NCBI RefSeq assembly: GCF_003583985.1
Contig: NZ_QXML01000002.1
Coordinates: forward strand, 496,001-560,000
Length of the DNA stretch: 64,000 nt
Direction of reading: 5' to 3'
From: Algoriphagus lacus
GTDB taxonomy: Bacteria; Bacteroidota; Bacteroidia; Cytophagales; Cyclobacteriaceae
Shown piece by piece: positions 7,642 through 15,602 of the stretch; position 1 is the first letter of the stretch, and each line of letters starts with the position of its first letter. The position numbers were made by a program, and so were the translations under genes. Below the pieces are notes generated by a model that ran no database searches, was not told the origin of the DNA, and saw nothing but the letters and a program-made list of their open reading frames with translations.

Positions 7642-8637
7642 GTGAATCTGCTTGAACTTACCGATTCCGGACTGTTTTGTCCTCCTGCAGGGATTTTCAT
7701 TGATCCTTGGAGGCCTGTCGAACGGGCTGTGATTACCCATGCACATTCAGATCATGCCCGATGGGGAATGAAGCATTACCTGGCGCATCGGGATTCCGCC
7801 GAGGTGATGAAGCTGAGGTTAGGAGCGGAGATCAGTCTTCATACAGTGGATTATAATGAAAAGTTGGAGGTCAGTGGAGTGGAAATTTCCCTGCATCCAG
7901 CCGGACATATTCCTGGATCGGCTCAAGTCCGTCTGGAATATCAAGGAAAGGTTGCCGTAGTCAGCGGAGATTACAAAGTCGAGAATGACGGACTTTCCAC
8001 GCCTTTTGAGCCTGTCAAATGCCACGAATTTGTTTCGGAATGTACCTTTGGCCTGCCGATTTACAAATGGGAATCTCAGGCAGAGATTTTTTTACAAATC
8101 AACGCCTGGTGGAAAGCTAATGCTTCCGAGGGTCGCAATTCGGTTCTTTTTGCCTACTCCTTGGGGAAAGCCCAACGGATCATCCAACACCTCAACCGGG
8201 AAATTGGCGAAGTCTTTGTCCATGGAGCCATCTGGAATACCAATCAAGCGTTGATTGCCAGTGGAATTCCGATAAGAGAAGTGCCAAAAGTGACCCAGGA
8301 ACATCAAAAGTCACGATTCAAAGGAGCCATGATTATCGCACCTCCTTCGGCCATGGGGACACCTTGGATGAAGAAGTTTTCCCCTTACCGAACAGGAATC
8401 TGCTCGGGTTGGATGGCAGTTCGAGGAACCCGCAGGAGAAGAGCTGCAGATCGGGGATTTGTACTTTCGGATCACGCCGATTGGGAGGGATTAATCTCGG
8501 CGATTACTGCCACAGAAGCCGAAAAAGTGTACCTCACACACGGAAGTACGGCAGTGTTTGGGAAATTTCTCCAGGAGGAAAAAGGCATCCATGCGGTGGA
8601 GCTGCAAACACTTTTTGGAGCGGAGGAAGTGGAATAA
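7642..8637 (+). CDS. Ligase-associated DNA-damage-response exonuclease (metallo-beta-lactamase fold)
   Basis: Metallo-beta-lactamase/beta-CASP-type nuclease. The metal-binding HxHxDH motif is THAHSDHARWG at about residues 32-42; further ligands appear in PAGHIPGSAQ, the Asp of VVSGDYK, and LSDHADW near the C-terminus, with THGS close to the end. The set and length (331) match the family that usually sits with an ATP-dependent DNA ligase, a DEXH helicase and a PdeM-type endonuclease. None of these partners is next to it here, so it is an orphan copy in this window. The start is GTG; no ATG gives a plausible N-terminus, and family members begin at about this point. Confidence is high for fold, moderate for role. 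Confidence 0.8.
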   Translation: MNLLELTDSGLFCPPAGIFIDPWRPVERAVITHAHSDHARWGMKHYLAHRDSAEVMKLRLGAEISLHTVDYNEKLEVSGVEISLHPAGHIPGSAQVRLEYQGKVAVVSGDYKVENDGLSTPFEPVKCHEFVSECTFGLPIYKWESQAEIFLQINAWWKANASEGRNSVLFAYSLGKAQRIIQHLNREIGEVFVHGAIWNTNQALIASGIPIREVPKVTQEHQKSRFKGAMIIAPPSAMGTPWMKKFSPYRTGICSGWMAVRGTRRRRAADRGFVLSDHADWEGLISAITATEAEKVYLTHGSTAVFGKFLQEEKGIHAVELQTLFGAEEVE

Positions 8638-8651
8638 GGAAATTAAGGCAG

Positions 8652-8693
8652 GATTGAAAAATTGGAAGATTCCAAAATTGAAAAATTGAAGAT
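8652..8693 (+). repeat. Degenerate ATTGAAAA/ATTGGAAGA filler repeat, left copy
   Basis: Short imperfect repeats of GATTGAAAAATTGGAAGATT character fill the gap between the exonuclease and phosphotriesterase-like genes. The same type of sequence occurs in reverse orientation after the latter gene. Confidence 0.5.
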
Positions 8694-8731
8694 CGACCGA
8701 TACCTTAGGACCAGATTCAAATTCCCACTTT

Positions 8732-9733
8732 ATGTCCAAGTTTTTGATTTTCATTTTCTTAAGCATCCATTTAGCTTCTTGTCAAAATCCTCCTTCAAAT
8801 AAAATTGACGATTATATCAATACAGTCACCGGACCGATATCCATCGATTCGATTGGATTGACGCTGATTCATGAGCACATGTTGGTGGATTTTATCGGGG
8901 CAGATTCAATCAGCCCGGATCGATGGAATCGGGATTCAGTGGTGGCTAAAGTGCTTCCTTACCTTTTGCAAGTCAAAGAACATGGCGTAAAGACCATTCT
9001 GGATTGCACACCAAGCTATCTGGCCAAGGATCCGTTGCTTTTGAAAACGCTGAGTGAAAAGTCAGGAATTCAGATTTTGACCAACACAGGATTTTATGGA
9101 GCAGTTGGGGGGAAATACCTTCCTGACTTTGTCCAAACCGAATCTGCCGAGCAGCTCGCCGAGCGATGGGTCGCTGAATTTGAAAACGGAATCGAAGGTA
9201 CAGGCATCAAGCCGGGATTTATCAAGATTTCTGTCAACGAAGCAGATACACTTTCGGAAACTGATCAAAAGCTCGTTCGTGCCGCTGCAATCACACACTT
9301 AAACACAGGTTTGACGATTGCTTCCCACACCGGAACCTGGAAGACTGCGGCACAGGAAGTGAAGATTCTGCAAGAAATGGGAGTAAAGCCTTCGGAATTT
9401 GTTTGGGTTCATGCACAGGCCGAAAAAGATTTTGAAAATTACCGCAAAGCTGCCGAAATGGGCGTTTGGATTAGTTTGGATGGCATAGGTTGGGCAATTG
9501 AACCCTATGTGGAGCGGCTGGTTTTTGCCAAGGAAAAAGGAATCTTAAATCGGGTATTGATTTCACACGATGCTGGTTGGTATGATCCAGCTAAAGCAGG
9601 AGGTGGAGATTTTCAGCCCTTTACCAATATTTTTGAAAAGTTGATTCCTGAGCTAAAACCCCAAGGTTTTACAGAAAAAGACTTGAAGTTGCTTTTGGAA
9701 GATAATCCAAAATCAGCTTTTCAGAATCGTTAA
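8732..9733 (+). CDS. Phosphotriesterase-homology lipoprotein (amidohydrolase superfamily)
   Basis: Probable metal-dependent hydrolase of the phosphotriesterase/PHP-homology family anchored as a lipoprotein: the N-terminus MSKFLIFIFL ends in the lipobox LASC (Cys17). The binuclear centre residues are visible: H47 and H49 (IHEHM), the bridging lysine in GFIKIS, His in ASHTG, His in WVHAQAE and Asp in SHDAGWYD. At 333 residues it is a full-length TIM barrel. True phosphotriesterase activity is unlikely to be the native role; related proteins are lactonases or of unknown specificity. It is bracketed by inverted filler repeats and has no operon partner. The substrate is not predictable from context. 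Confidence 0.82.
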   Translation: MSKFLIFIFLSIHLASCQNPPSNKIDDYINTVTGPISIDSIGLTLIHEHMLVDFIGADSISPDRWNRDSVVAKVLPYLLQVKEHGVKTILDCTPSYLAKDPLLLKTLSEKSGIQILTNTGFYGAVGGKYLPDFVQTESAEQLAERWVAEFENGIEGTGIKPGFIKISVNEADTLSETDQKLVRAAAITHLNTGLTIASHTGTWKTAAQEVKILQEMGVKPSEFVWVHAQAEKDFENYRKAAEMGVWISLDGIGWAIEPYVERLVFAKEKGILNRVLISHDAGWYDPAKAGGGDFQPFTNIFEKLIPELKPQGFTEKDLKLLLEDNPKSAFQNR

Positions 9734-9738
9734 TTATT

Positions 9739-9787
9739 TGGTTTTCATAATTTTCCAGTTTTCCAATTTTCTAATCTTTCAATCTTC
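9739..9787 (-). repeat. Degenerate filler repeat, right copy (inverted)
   Basis: Read on the minus strand this stretch is GAAGATTGAAAGATTAGAAAATTGG-like, close to the copy at 8652-8693 but in opposite orientation. It separates the phosphotriesterase-like gene from guaA. Confidence 0.5.
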
Positions 9788-9832
9788 CCCCAAATTTTCT
9801 TTGCCGCATTTCAGCAAGCCGTTTAGCCTGCT

Positions 9833-9840
9833 TACCTTTG
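9833..9840 (+). promoter_or_regulatory. TAnnTTTG -7 box immediately upstream of guaA
   Basis: TACCTTTG matches the -7 consensus of Bacteroidota and ends three bases before the guaA ATG at 9844. Transcription would therefore begin at or next to the start codon. No good TTTG is present 19-21 bases upstream (only a weak TTTC-like stretch near 9810). Confidence 0.4.
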
Positions 9841-9843
9841 CGC

Positions 9844-11373
9844 ATGGCAGAACAAATCCTCATCCTCGATTTCGGTTCTCAGTACACCCAGCTCATCGCC
9901 CGAAGAGTTAGAGAACTGAATGTTTACTGTGAAATTCATCCTTACAATAAGGTTCCAAACATTACCTCGGACATCAAAGGAATCATCCTTTCCGGTTCGC
10001 CTTGCTCTGTTCGCGATTCGGGTGCCCCAGACGTGGATACAGATGCATTCCGTGGCAAGTTGCCTGTACTGGGCGTTTGTTATGGGGCACAACTTTTAGC
10101 CAGTAAATACGGAGGTGAAGTTTTGCCATCCACTATTCGTGAGTATGGTCGCGCCAATCTAGATCATATCGATCTTCATCACGATTTATTAAAGGAAATG
10201 ACCCATGGATCCCAAGTGTGGATGTCCCATGGAGATACTATCAAGGAGCTTCCGGCTGGTTTTGAGGTGATTGCCAGTACTTCATCCGTACGGGTAGCGG
10301 CTTTCAAAGTTGAAGGTGAAAAAACTTACGGAATCCAATTTCACCCTGAGGTTACGCACTCCTTGGAAGGCAAAAATCTCCTGAGAAACTTCGTGGTTGG
10401 AATTTGCGGTTGTTCTCAGGACTGGACTTCGGATACGTTTATCGACACTACCGTAGCAGATCTGAAAAAGAAAATCGGTTCGGATAAAGTGGTGATGGGA
10501 CTTTCAGGAGGAGTTGATTCTTCCGTCGCTGCTACTCTTATCCATCGGGCTATCGGTGACCAATTGACTTGTGTGTTTGTAGACAATGGTCTGCTTCGCA
10601 AAAATGAGTTTGAAGAAGTGCTAGATTCCTACAAGCACATGGGTTTGAATGTGATCGGGGTAGATGCCAAGCTGCGTTTCTACGATGCACTCGCAGGCCT
10701 GACTGATCCAGAAGCGAAGCGTAAAGCAATAGGAAGAGTTTTTATCGAGGTTTTCGACGACGAGGCACACAAGATCGAAGGTGTAAAATGGCTCGGACAG
10801 GGTACGATTTACCCAGACGTCATTGAGTCTGTTTCTGTAAAAGGGCCATCTGCTACAATCAAATCGCATCACAATGTGGGTGGTTTGCCGGATTTCATGA
10901 AGCTTTCTGTAGTTGAGCCTTTAAATACCCTTTTCAAAGATGAGGTTCGTGAGGTGGGTCGAGCTTTGGAAATTGTGGAGACGATTATCGGCCGTCATCC
11001 TTTCCCCGGACCAGGTTTGGCGATCCGTATCTTAGGAGATATCACTGAGGAGAAAGTAAAAACCCTTCAGGAAGTAGATCATATTTTCATCCAAGGATTA
11101 AAAAATCATGGCCTTTACGATCAGGTTTGGCAGGCTGGAGCAATCCTCCTTCCGATTCAGTCAGTTGGTGTAATGGGGGATGAGCGTACCTACGAGCGTG
11201 TAGTTGCCCTTCGTGCCGTAGGTTCAGTTGATGGGATGACAGCAGATTGGATTCACCTTCCCTATGAGTTTTTGGGTAAAATGTCTAATGAGATCATCAA
11301 CCGAGTCAAAGGAGTCAACCGAGTCGTGTATGATATTTCTTCCAAGCCACCGGCAACAATTGAATGGGAGTAA
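9844..11373 (+). CDS. guaA: GMP synthase (glutamine-hydrolysing)
   Basis: Makes GMP from XMP, ATP and glutamine in the cytoplasm. The N-terminal class I amidotransferase domain carries the nucleophile Cys in GVCYGAQLL and the His-Glu pair in [11 protein letters not shown]. The synthetase domain starts with the PP-loop ATP pyrophosphatase motif [13 protein letters not shown], and the C-terminal dimerisation domain ends with KPPATIEWE, the usual GuaA terminus. At 509 residues it is full length. I use ATG 9844 rather than the in-frame TTG two codons upstream because [13 protein letters not shown] is the family N-terminus. It stands alone, with its own terminator at 11407-11433. The identification is secure. 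Confidence 0.97.
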   Translation: MAEQILILDFGSQYTQLIARRVRELNVYCEIHPYNKVPNITSDIKGIILSGSPCSVRDSGAPDVDTDAFRGKLPVLGVCYGAQLLASKYGGEVLPSTIREYGRANLDHIDLHHDLLKEMTHGSQVWMSHGDTIKELPAGFEVIASTSSVRVAAFKVEGEKTYGIQFHPEVTHSLEGKNLLRNFVVGICGCSQDWTSDTFIDTTVADLKKKIGSDKVVMGLSGGVDSSVAATLIHRAIGDQLTCVFVDNGLLRKNEFEEVLDSYKHMGLNVIGVDAKLRFYDALAGLTDPEAKRKAIGRVFIEVFDDEAHKIEGVKWLGQGTIYPDVIESVSVKGPSATIKSHHNVGGLPDFMKLSVVEPLNTLFKDEVREVGRALEIVETIIGRHPFPGPGLAIRILGDITEEKVKTLQEVDHIFIQGLKNHGLYDQVWQAGAILLPIQSVGVMGDERTYERVVALRAVGSVDGMTADWIHLPYEFLGKMSNEIINRVKGVNRVVYDISSKPPATIEWE

Positions 11374-11406
11374 GTTATTGATTCATAAGTGAAATAAATT
11401 GAGAAG

Positions 11407-11433
11407 ACCAGGTTTAAAAGGCCTGGTTTTTTT
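11407..11433 (+). terminator. Intrinsic terminator after guaA
   Basis: ACCAGG (11407-11412) pairs with CCTGGT (11422-11427) around a nine-base AT-rich loop, followed by a run of T to 11433. Confidence 0.8.
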
Positions 11434-11635
11434 ATGCCTTTTTGGATTTTGCAATTCATTTACAATTTGGAGCAGGTAGAATGTAAGGTGTAGTTTGTTA
11501 TATTATTTTTATTCCATCAGTTTAAAAGAACCCTAAAACCTCCTGTCCGCCGAATAAAAACGGGGGGATAAAATACGGGGAAAAGGAATTTTCAAAAGTT
11601 AGATTTTAAGGATAAATAAATCTTAGGTAAAGCAA

Positions 11636-12190
11636 ATGGAATTGTTCAGCACACTAACTCTTTTTGGTTTGAGCATAGTGATTTTAGCTGTGGTTGTAAA
11701 AGTTATCTACGTTTTTGCAAAGTCTAAAACTCCTGAAAAATCCCAATTGACTTTTTCAGTTTCCTCCAAGTTAGTGGAAGCTGAAGAAGCTAATAGTGAA
11801 GTAAAATCTAAAGCTGAAGATATCCTTGAGTACTTTGACGAATTGGAGTTGACTAAGAGAATCTATAAGCTTCTGGTTCTTGAAAAAATTTATCAACAGC
11901 AAGGTTTGACCGTTGGGGATTTTGCGAAAAAGCTTGGAGTCCAAGCAAGGATTGTAACTCAAATTCTTGACAAACTCTACGGTCATACATTCAAAGAATT
12001 GACTAATATGTATCGAGTAGAATACGCCAAGGAAAGGATTGAAGAGGGTTACCTTGATTTGTACACCTTGGATGCCTTGGGAAAAGAGGCTGGTTTTAGC
12101 TCCAGGACCACCTTTTTCAATGTGTTTAAAAAGGAGATTGGAATATGCCCGAGTGAATATTGGAAAAATTACTTGGCAGAGGCCGCCTAG
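11636..12190 (+). CDS. Membrane-anchored AraC-type transcriptional regulator
   Basis: A short regulator with one N-terminal membrane helix (about residues 7-28, LFGLSIVILAVVVKVIYVFA), a linker of about 50 charged residues and a C-terminal AraC/XylS double helix-turn-helix (about 88-180). The second HTH has the usual GKEAGFSSRTTFFNVFKKE and CPSEYWK pattern. It lacks the large sensor, TPR or 7TM region common in membrane AraC proteins of this phylum, so the input signal is unknown. It lies ahead of the large secreted GLUG/MBG protein gene but ends in its own terminator at 12230-12260. Whether it controls that neighbour is only a guess. Confidence 0.82.
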   Translation: MELFSTLTLFGLSIVILAVVVKVIYVFAKSKTPEKSQLTFSVSSKLVEAEEANSEVKSKAEDILEYFDELELTKRIYKLLVLEKIYQQQGLTVGDFAKKLGVQARIVTQILDKLYGHTFKELTNMYRVEYAKERIEEGYLDLYTLDALGKEAGFSSRTTFFNVFKKEIGICPSEYWKNYLAEAA

Positions 12191-12229
12191 AAAGAAAATA
12201 GATTGGGTTGTTTGTTGATTTTTTTACAT

Positions 12230-12260
12230 AAGCCTGTGTTTGCTGGAACACGGGCTTTTT
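12230..12260 (+). terminator. Intrinsic terminator after the AraC-type gene
   Basis: AAGCCTGTGTT (12230-12240) pairs with AACACGGGCTT (12247-12257), with one G-T pair, around loop TGCTGG, followed by T residues. Confidence 0.88.
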
Positions 12261-12623
12261 GTTTTATTGTATATTTTAAAATTATATAATAATGTTTCGA
12301 GTTAGTTAATTTGATTTTTTTTATCCAATAGATCAAGAGTGATTTTTTAATGTTTTTTTGGTGTTTTATATTACATTAATACGGTTCTCCTATAAAAGCA
12401 CTATGATTCACCGCCGTTTTTAATAATTCTATTGTTTGGTGAAAAATGTATTTCAAATAAAGTAAAAATTATTTGATCACATAATATGTTTCAAAAGTTG
12501 TTTTTGAAACACCTGTTTTTTGATAATAAACTAGCTAAGCCTCTCCTTTACATAAGTTGTTTAACTTATTGAAAATCGACTTGATATTATTGTTTTTGTT
12601 TCCAAAAAATAAAGATAAGAGAG
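12261..12623. other. AT-rich gap of about 360 bases without a gene
   Basis: Very AT-rich sequence between the regulator's terminator and the secreted GLUG/MBG protein. It contains one clear inverted repeat, GTTTCAAAA (12488-12496) and TTTTGAAAC (12502-12510) with a five-base spacer, which could be an operator or leader hairpin for the downstream gene. No full TTTG-19-TAnnTTTG promoter, tRNA or small ORF with coding character was found. Confidence 0.5.
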
Positions 12624-15410
12624 ATGAAAAGGGGTATATTTTCTATGATGGCTTATCACGGGTCAAAGGTTGAATTGTTTGTCAATAGTTTTCTATCCAT
12701 GATAAGTAGAGTGGTGGATTTGATGCAGATTCTTTTTGTGTATAGAATTTCCCTTAAGGTGATGGTTTTGGTTTTTGGTTTTCATTTTCTGAATGCTTCT
12801 GATCTCTTTGCTCAATTCTCAGGAGGAAAAGGTACCAAGGAGGATCCTTACAGAATTAGCACCTGGGAACAACTTGCTCTTATCAAGGACAAGCAATCTG
12901 CGGCATTTCGTTTAGTTGAAAACTTGGATAGAACCACTCCCGGATACGACCAATTCGCTGGGTCCAATGCCAATTCCGGAATGGGCTGGATTCCAATTGC
13001 GAATTTTATGGGAGTATTTGACGGCAATGGTAACTCGATTTCGGACGTGGTAATAAACAGACCAACTGAGAGTACTATCGGACTTTTCAAAAAAGCAGGA
13101 AATGCTCAGTTTAGAAACCTTCATTTGAGCAGATTCAAAATCTGGGGAGCAAGTGATATTGGCGGTTTATTGGGTATAGCAATAAAAGTTAAAATCTCCA
13201 ATTGTTCCTTTGACGGGCGAGTAGAAGGGAAATACTATGTAGGAGGATTGGTTGGGACCATCGGTAATTCGGAAATTGCTGACAGTTTTTCACTTGGGGG
13301 AATTTCAGGATTCCGAGGTGTCGGAGGAATTGCAGGAAATGCCTACCAGACTAATTTAAGTCGCAGTTTTGCCTCAGGGAGTGTCAATGCAAACATGGAA
13401 GCGGGCGGATTAGTGGGCTTTTTTCATTCTTATTCCAATAATTCGATCCAAGATTCATACAGTGTTTCCAATATTTCTGCCAATGAAGTTGTGGGAGGCT
13501 TGGTTGGTAGAATAAGCGGAGCAATTCTCCGGACTTCTTATGCCGCTGGGCATGTCGTCGCAAAAAGCAAAGCCGGAGGCCTTTTTGGTTGGGCAGAGTC
13601 AAAAGTTTCCGTTATGGATTCTTTTTGGGATGTGGAAAAAACCGGACAGGATGCCAACTCAGGCGGAGGCTCTGGAATCAACACCAAGTCACTTAAGGGA
13701 AAAGAATCCTTGCAGTCTGGAGCCTGGAATTTTACTGAAATCTGGGAAATCAAGGAACCAACCGCATTAGAGCCTTTGATTTCCTATCCTTTTCTTAAAG
13801 CAATTAAATACGATCCGGTAAACCTGAAAGAGGGAAAAAATCCCATTCCTGGACTTGAATCTGCAAAAATTCCCAGTGGAATTAATTTTCCATTGGTATT
13901 GGTGAAAACCTATGGAGATCCGGATTACATCTTGGGAGAAGAAGTGGATCGTTTGGGTCAGAAGGTAATTTATTCCGCCGAAGATCCTTCAATACTTAAA
14001 ATTGAGGGAAATATGGCGATGATTTTGAAAGCTGGAACTACCAAAATCAAAGCAGAAGTTACAAACACGTATAATATTGCTGATTTAATTCCCCTTGAGC
14101 AGGTTTTGACGATTGAACCAGCTCCCTTGAAAGTATCTGTTATAGCCAATCAAAAGAAAACTTTTGGTTCTGAGGATCAGAAGCTGGGATTTACCCTATC
14201 CGGTTTTAAATACGATGACAATCTGGAAATTCTATCGGGAGAATTGGTCCGTGAACCGGGAGAGAATGTTGGTTTATACCAAATCAATCAAGGTACTTTG
14301 GATGCTGGAGGGAATTATGAAATCGAATTTACTCCGGGTCATTTTGAGATTACCAAAAGAGTGGTGGTTCTGGAGGCTCAAGGAAAACAAAAAATCTTTG
14401 GTAGCGAGGATCCCGAATTGACTTTCCAAGTTTCAGGCTTGGATTTGCAGGAAGTTTCAAAGGTTCTTTCCGGAAATATTATAAGACAGGCCGGAGAGAA
14501 AGTTGGCAAATATGTGATTGGTTCGGGCGATTTGAAGGCTAGTCCCAATTATGAGATTGATTTTAAAGAAGGGCTTTTTGAAATTTTCCCAGCCGAGTTG
14601 GCTACTATCATGGATCCCAAGGAAATTGAAACACCATGGGCTGTCTTGCCTAATCTTCCTTCGCATGTCTCAGCACTTACAAAGGATGGACAGATTCTGG
14701 AATTGCCTGTAAATTGGGAGACAAGTCAACTCAACCTATTGGCCAAAGGAACTTGTTCATTGCCTGGAATTCTCGAATTGCCAGAAGGAATTCTCAATCC
14801 AGAAATGCGCAAACCGATACAAAAACTCACTGTCTTGCCTAAGCCTGCTCCGGATGATATTCTTTTAAGCAATAATAAGTTTGAGCCGGGGTCTTCAAAG
14901 TCTGTTTTTGAAATCGGAAAGTTCACGGTAATGGACAAAGTTGACGACCTGCATGATATTACTTTGGTTGAGGGGAGTTTGGACAATAACCTCTTTAGGA
15001 TAAATGGCCATTCCCTTTCTTGGAAAAATGAAGGAAAACCTAAAATCAAAAGCCAATACTCAATCCTGGTCAAAGTTTTAGATCGGGGAGGAAATACCAT
15101 AGAAAAAGCGTTTCAACTGAAAGCGGAATTTGTACGGATCAGCGATATCGAGGTGACTAATACATTCACGCCAGACGGTGATGGAATCAATGATACTTGG
15201 GGTATCTCGGCTTTGGGTGTTTCAGAGGGTGCCAGAGTACAGGTTTTCGAAAGAAGTGGGTCCTTGATTTTCTCCACTGAAAATCCCGAAGAAAGATGGG
15301 ATGGCATATACCAAGGCCGTGCATTGCCGGAAGGAACTTATTATTGGATTTTGAATTTTCCCAAGACCGGGGAAATGAGGAAAGGCTTCTTGAACTTGTT
15401 AAAAAAATAG
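12624..15410 (+). CDS. Large T9SS-secreted protein with GLUG repeats, MBG domains and type B sorting domain
   Basis: Probable surface or secreted adhesin-like protein. A long, partly hydrophobic N-terminus ends in a signal-peptide-like segment (MVLVFGFHFLNASDLFAQ, about 47-64), so the true start may be 12723 or later. Residues about 120-330 hold GLUG-type repeats (VGGLVG, AGGLVGFF, VGGLVGRI, AGGLFGW), as in bacterial adhesins. Two MBG-like repeats follow at about 495-655 (KTFGSED...GFTLSG and KIFGSED...TFQVSG). The C-terminus (about 835-928; TNTFTPDGDGINDTWGI, GRALPEGTYYWIL) is the gliding-motility-associated type B T9SS signal. The secretion machinery is not in this window. Ligand unknown; it is the longest gene in the window. 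Confidence 0.88.
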   Translation: MKRGIFSMMAYHGSKVELFVNSFLSMISRVVDLMQILFVYRISLKVMVLVFGFHFLNASDLFAQFSGGKGTKEDPYRISTWEQLALIKDKQSAAFRLVENLDRTTPGYDQFAGSNANSGMGWIPIANFMGVFDGNGNSISDVVINRPTESTIGLFKKAGNAQFRNLHLSRFKIWGASDIGGLLGIAIKVKISNCSFDGRVEGKYYVGGLVGTIGNSEIADSFSLGGISGFRGVGGIAGNAYQTNLSRSFASGSVNANMEAGGLVGFFHSYSNNSIQDSYSVSNISANEVVGGLVGRISGAILRTSYAAGHVVAKSKAGGLFGWAESKVSVMDSFWDVEKTGQDANSGGGSGINTKSLKGKESLQSGAWNFTEIWEIKEPTALEPLISYPFLKAIKYDPVNLKEGKNPIPGLESAKIPSGINFPLVLVKTYGDPDYILGEEVDRLGQKVIYSAEDPSILKIEGNMAMILKAGTTKIKAEVTNTYNIADLIPLEQVLTIEPAPLKVSVIANQKKTFGSEDQKLGFTLSGFKYDDNLEILSGELVREPGENVGLYQINQGTLDAGGNYEIEFTPGHFEITKRVVVLEAQGKQKIFGSEDPELTFQVSGLDLQEVSKVLSGNIIRQAGEKVGKYVIGSGDLKASPNYEIDFKEGLFEIFPAELATIMDPKEIETPWAVLPNLPSHVSALTKDGQILELPVNWETSQLNLLAKGTCSLPGILELPEGILNPEMRKPIQKLTVLPKPAPDDILLSNNKFEPGSSKSVFEIGKFTVMDKVDDLHDITLVEGSLDNNLFRINGHSLSWKNEGKPKIKSQYSILVKVLDRGGNTIEKAFQLKAEFVRISDIEVTNTFTPDGDGINDTWGISALGVSEGARVQVFERSGSLIFSTENPEERWDGIYQGRALPEGTYYWILNFPKTGEMRKGFLNLLKK

Positions 15411-15480
15411 GATCCACCGACTTTATTGAATGAAAGGGGCTTCAATAGCCTTGGATTTTCATTCAAATATTGAATAATTC

Positions 15481-15509
15481 AAAACCCGAAGCCGAATCTT
15501 CGGGTTTTT
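15481..15509 (+). terminator. Intrinsic terminator after the GLUG/MBG gene
   Basis: AAACCCGAAG (15482-15491) pairs with CTTCGGGTTT (15498-15507) around a six-base loop, followed by T residues. Confidence 0.88.
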
Positions 15510-15536
15510 GATTTGTATCCGGCTTGAGGCACAATC

Positions 15537-15566
15537 TTTGGGTTTGGAAATAATGGCTTAAATTTG
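15537..15566 (+). promoter_or_regulatory. Bacteroidota-type promoter upstream of the LpoA-like gene
   Basis: TTTG (15537-15540) and TAAATTTG (15559-15566, consensus TAnnTTTG) are separated by 18 bases. A start near 15571 would leave a leader of about 30 bases before ATG 15603. It lies just after the preceding terminator, as expected for a new transcription unit. Confidence 0.6.
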
Positions 15567-15602
15567 CTCGTACGTCAATCATCCTGTCACTCTCCCGGAA
15601 TC

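Noticed and set aside
11533..11580. GC-rich imperfect hairpin upstream of the AraC-type gene
   Set aside because: The pairing has a mismatch and a long loop with no T-run or promoter context, so no function can be supported.
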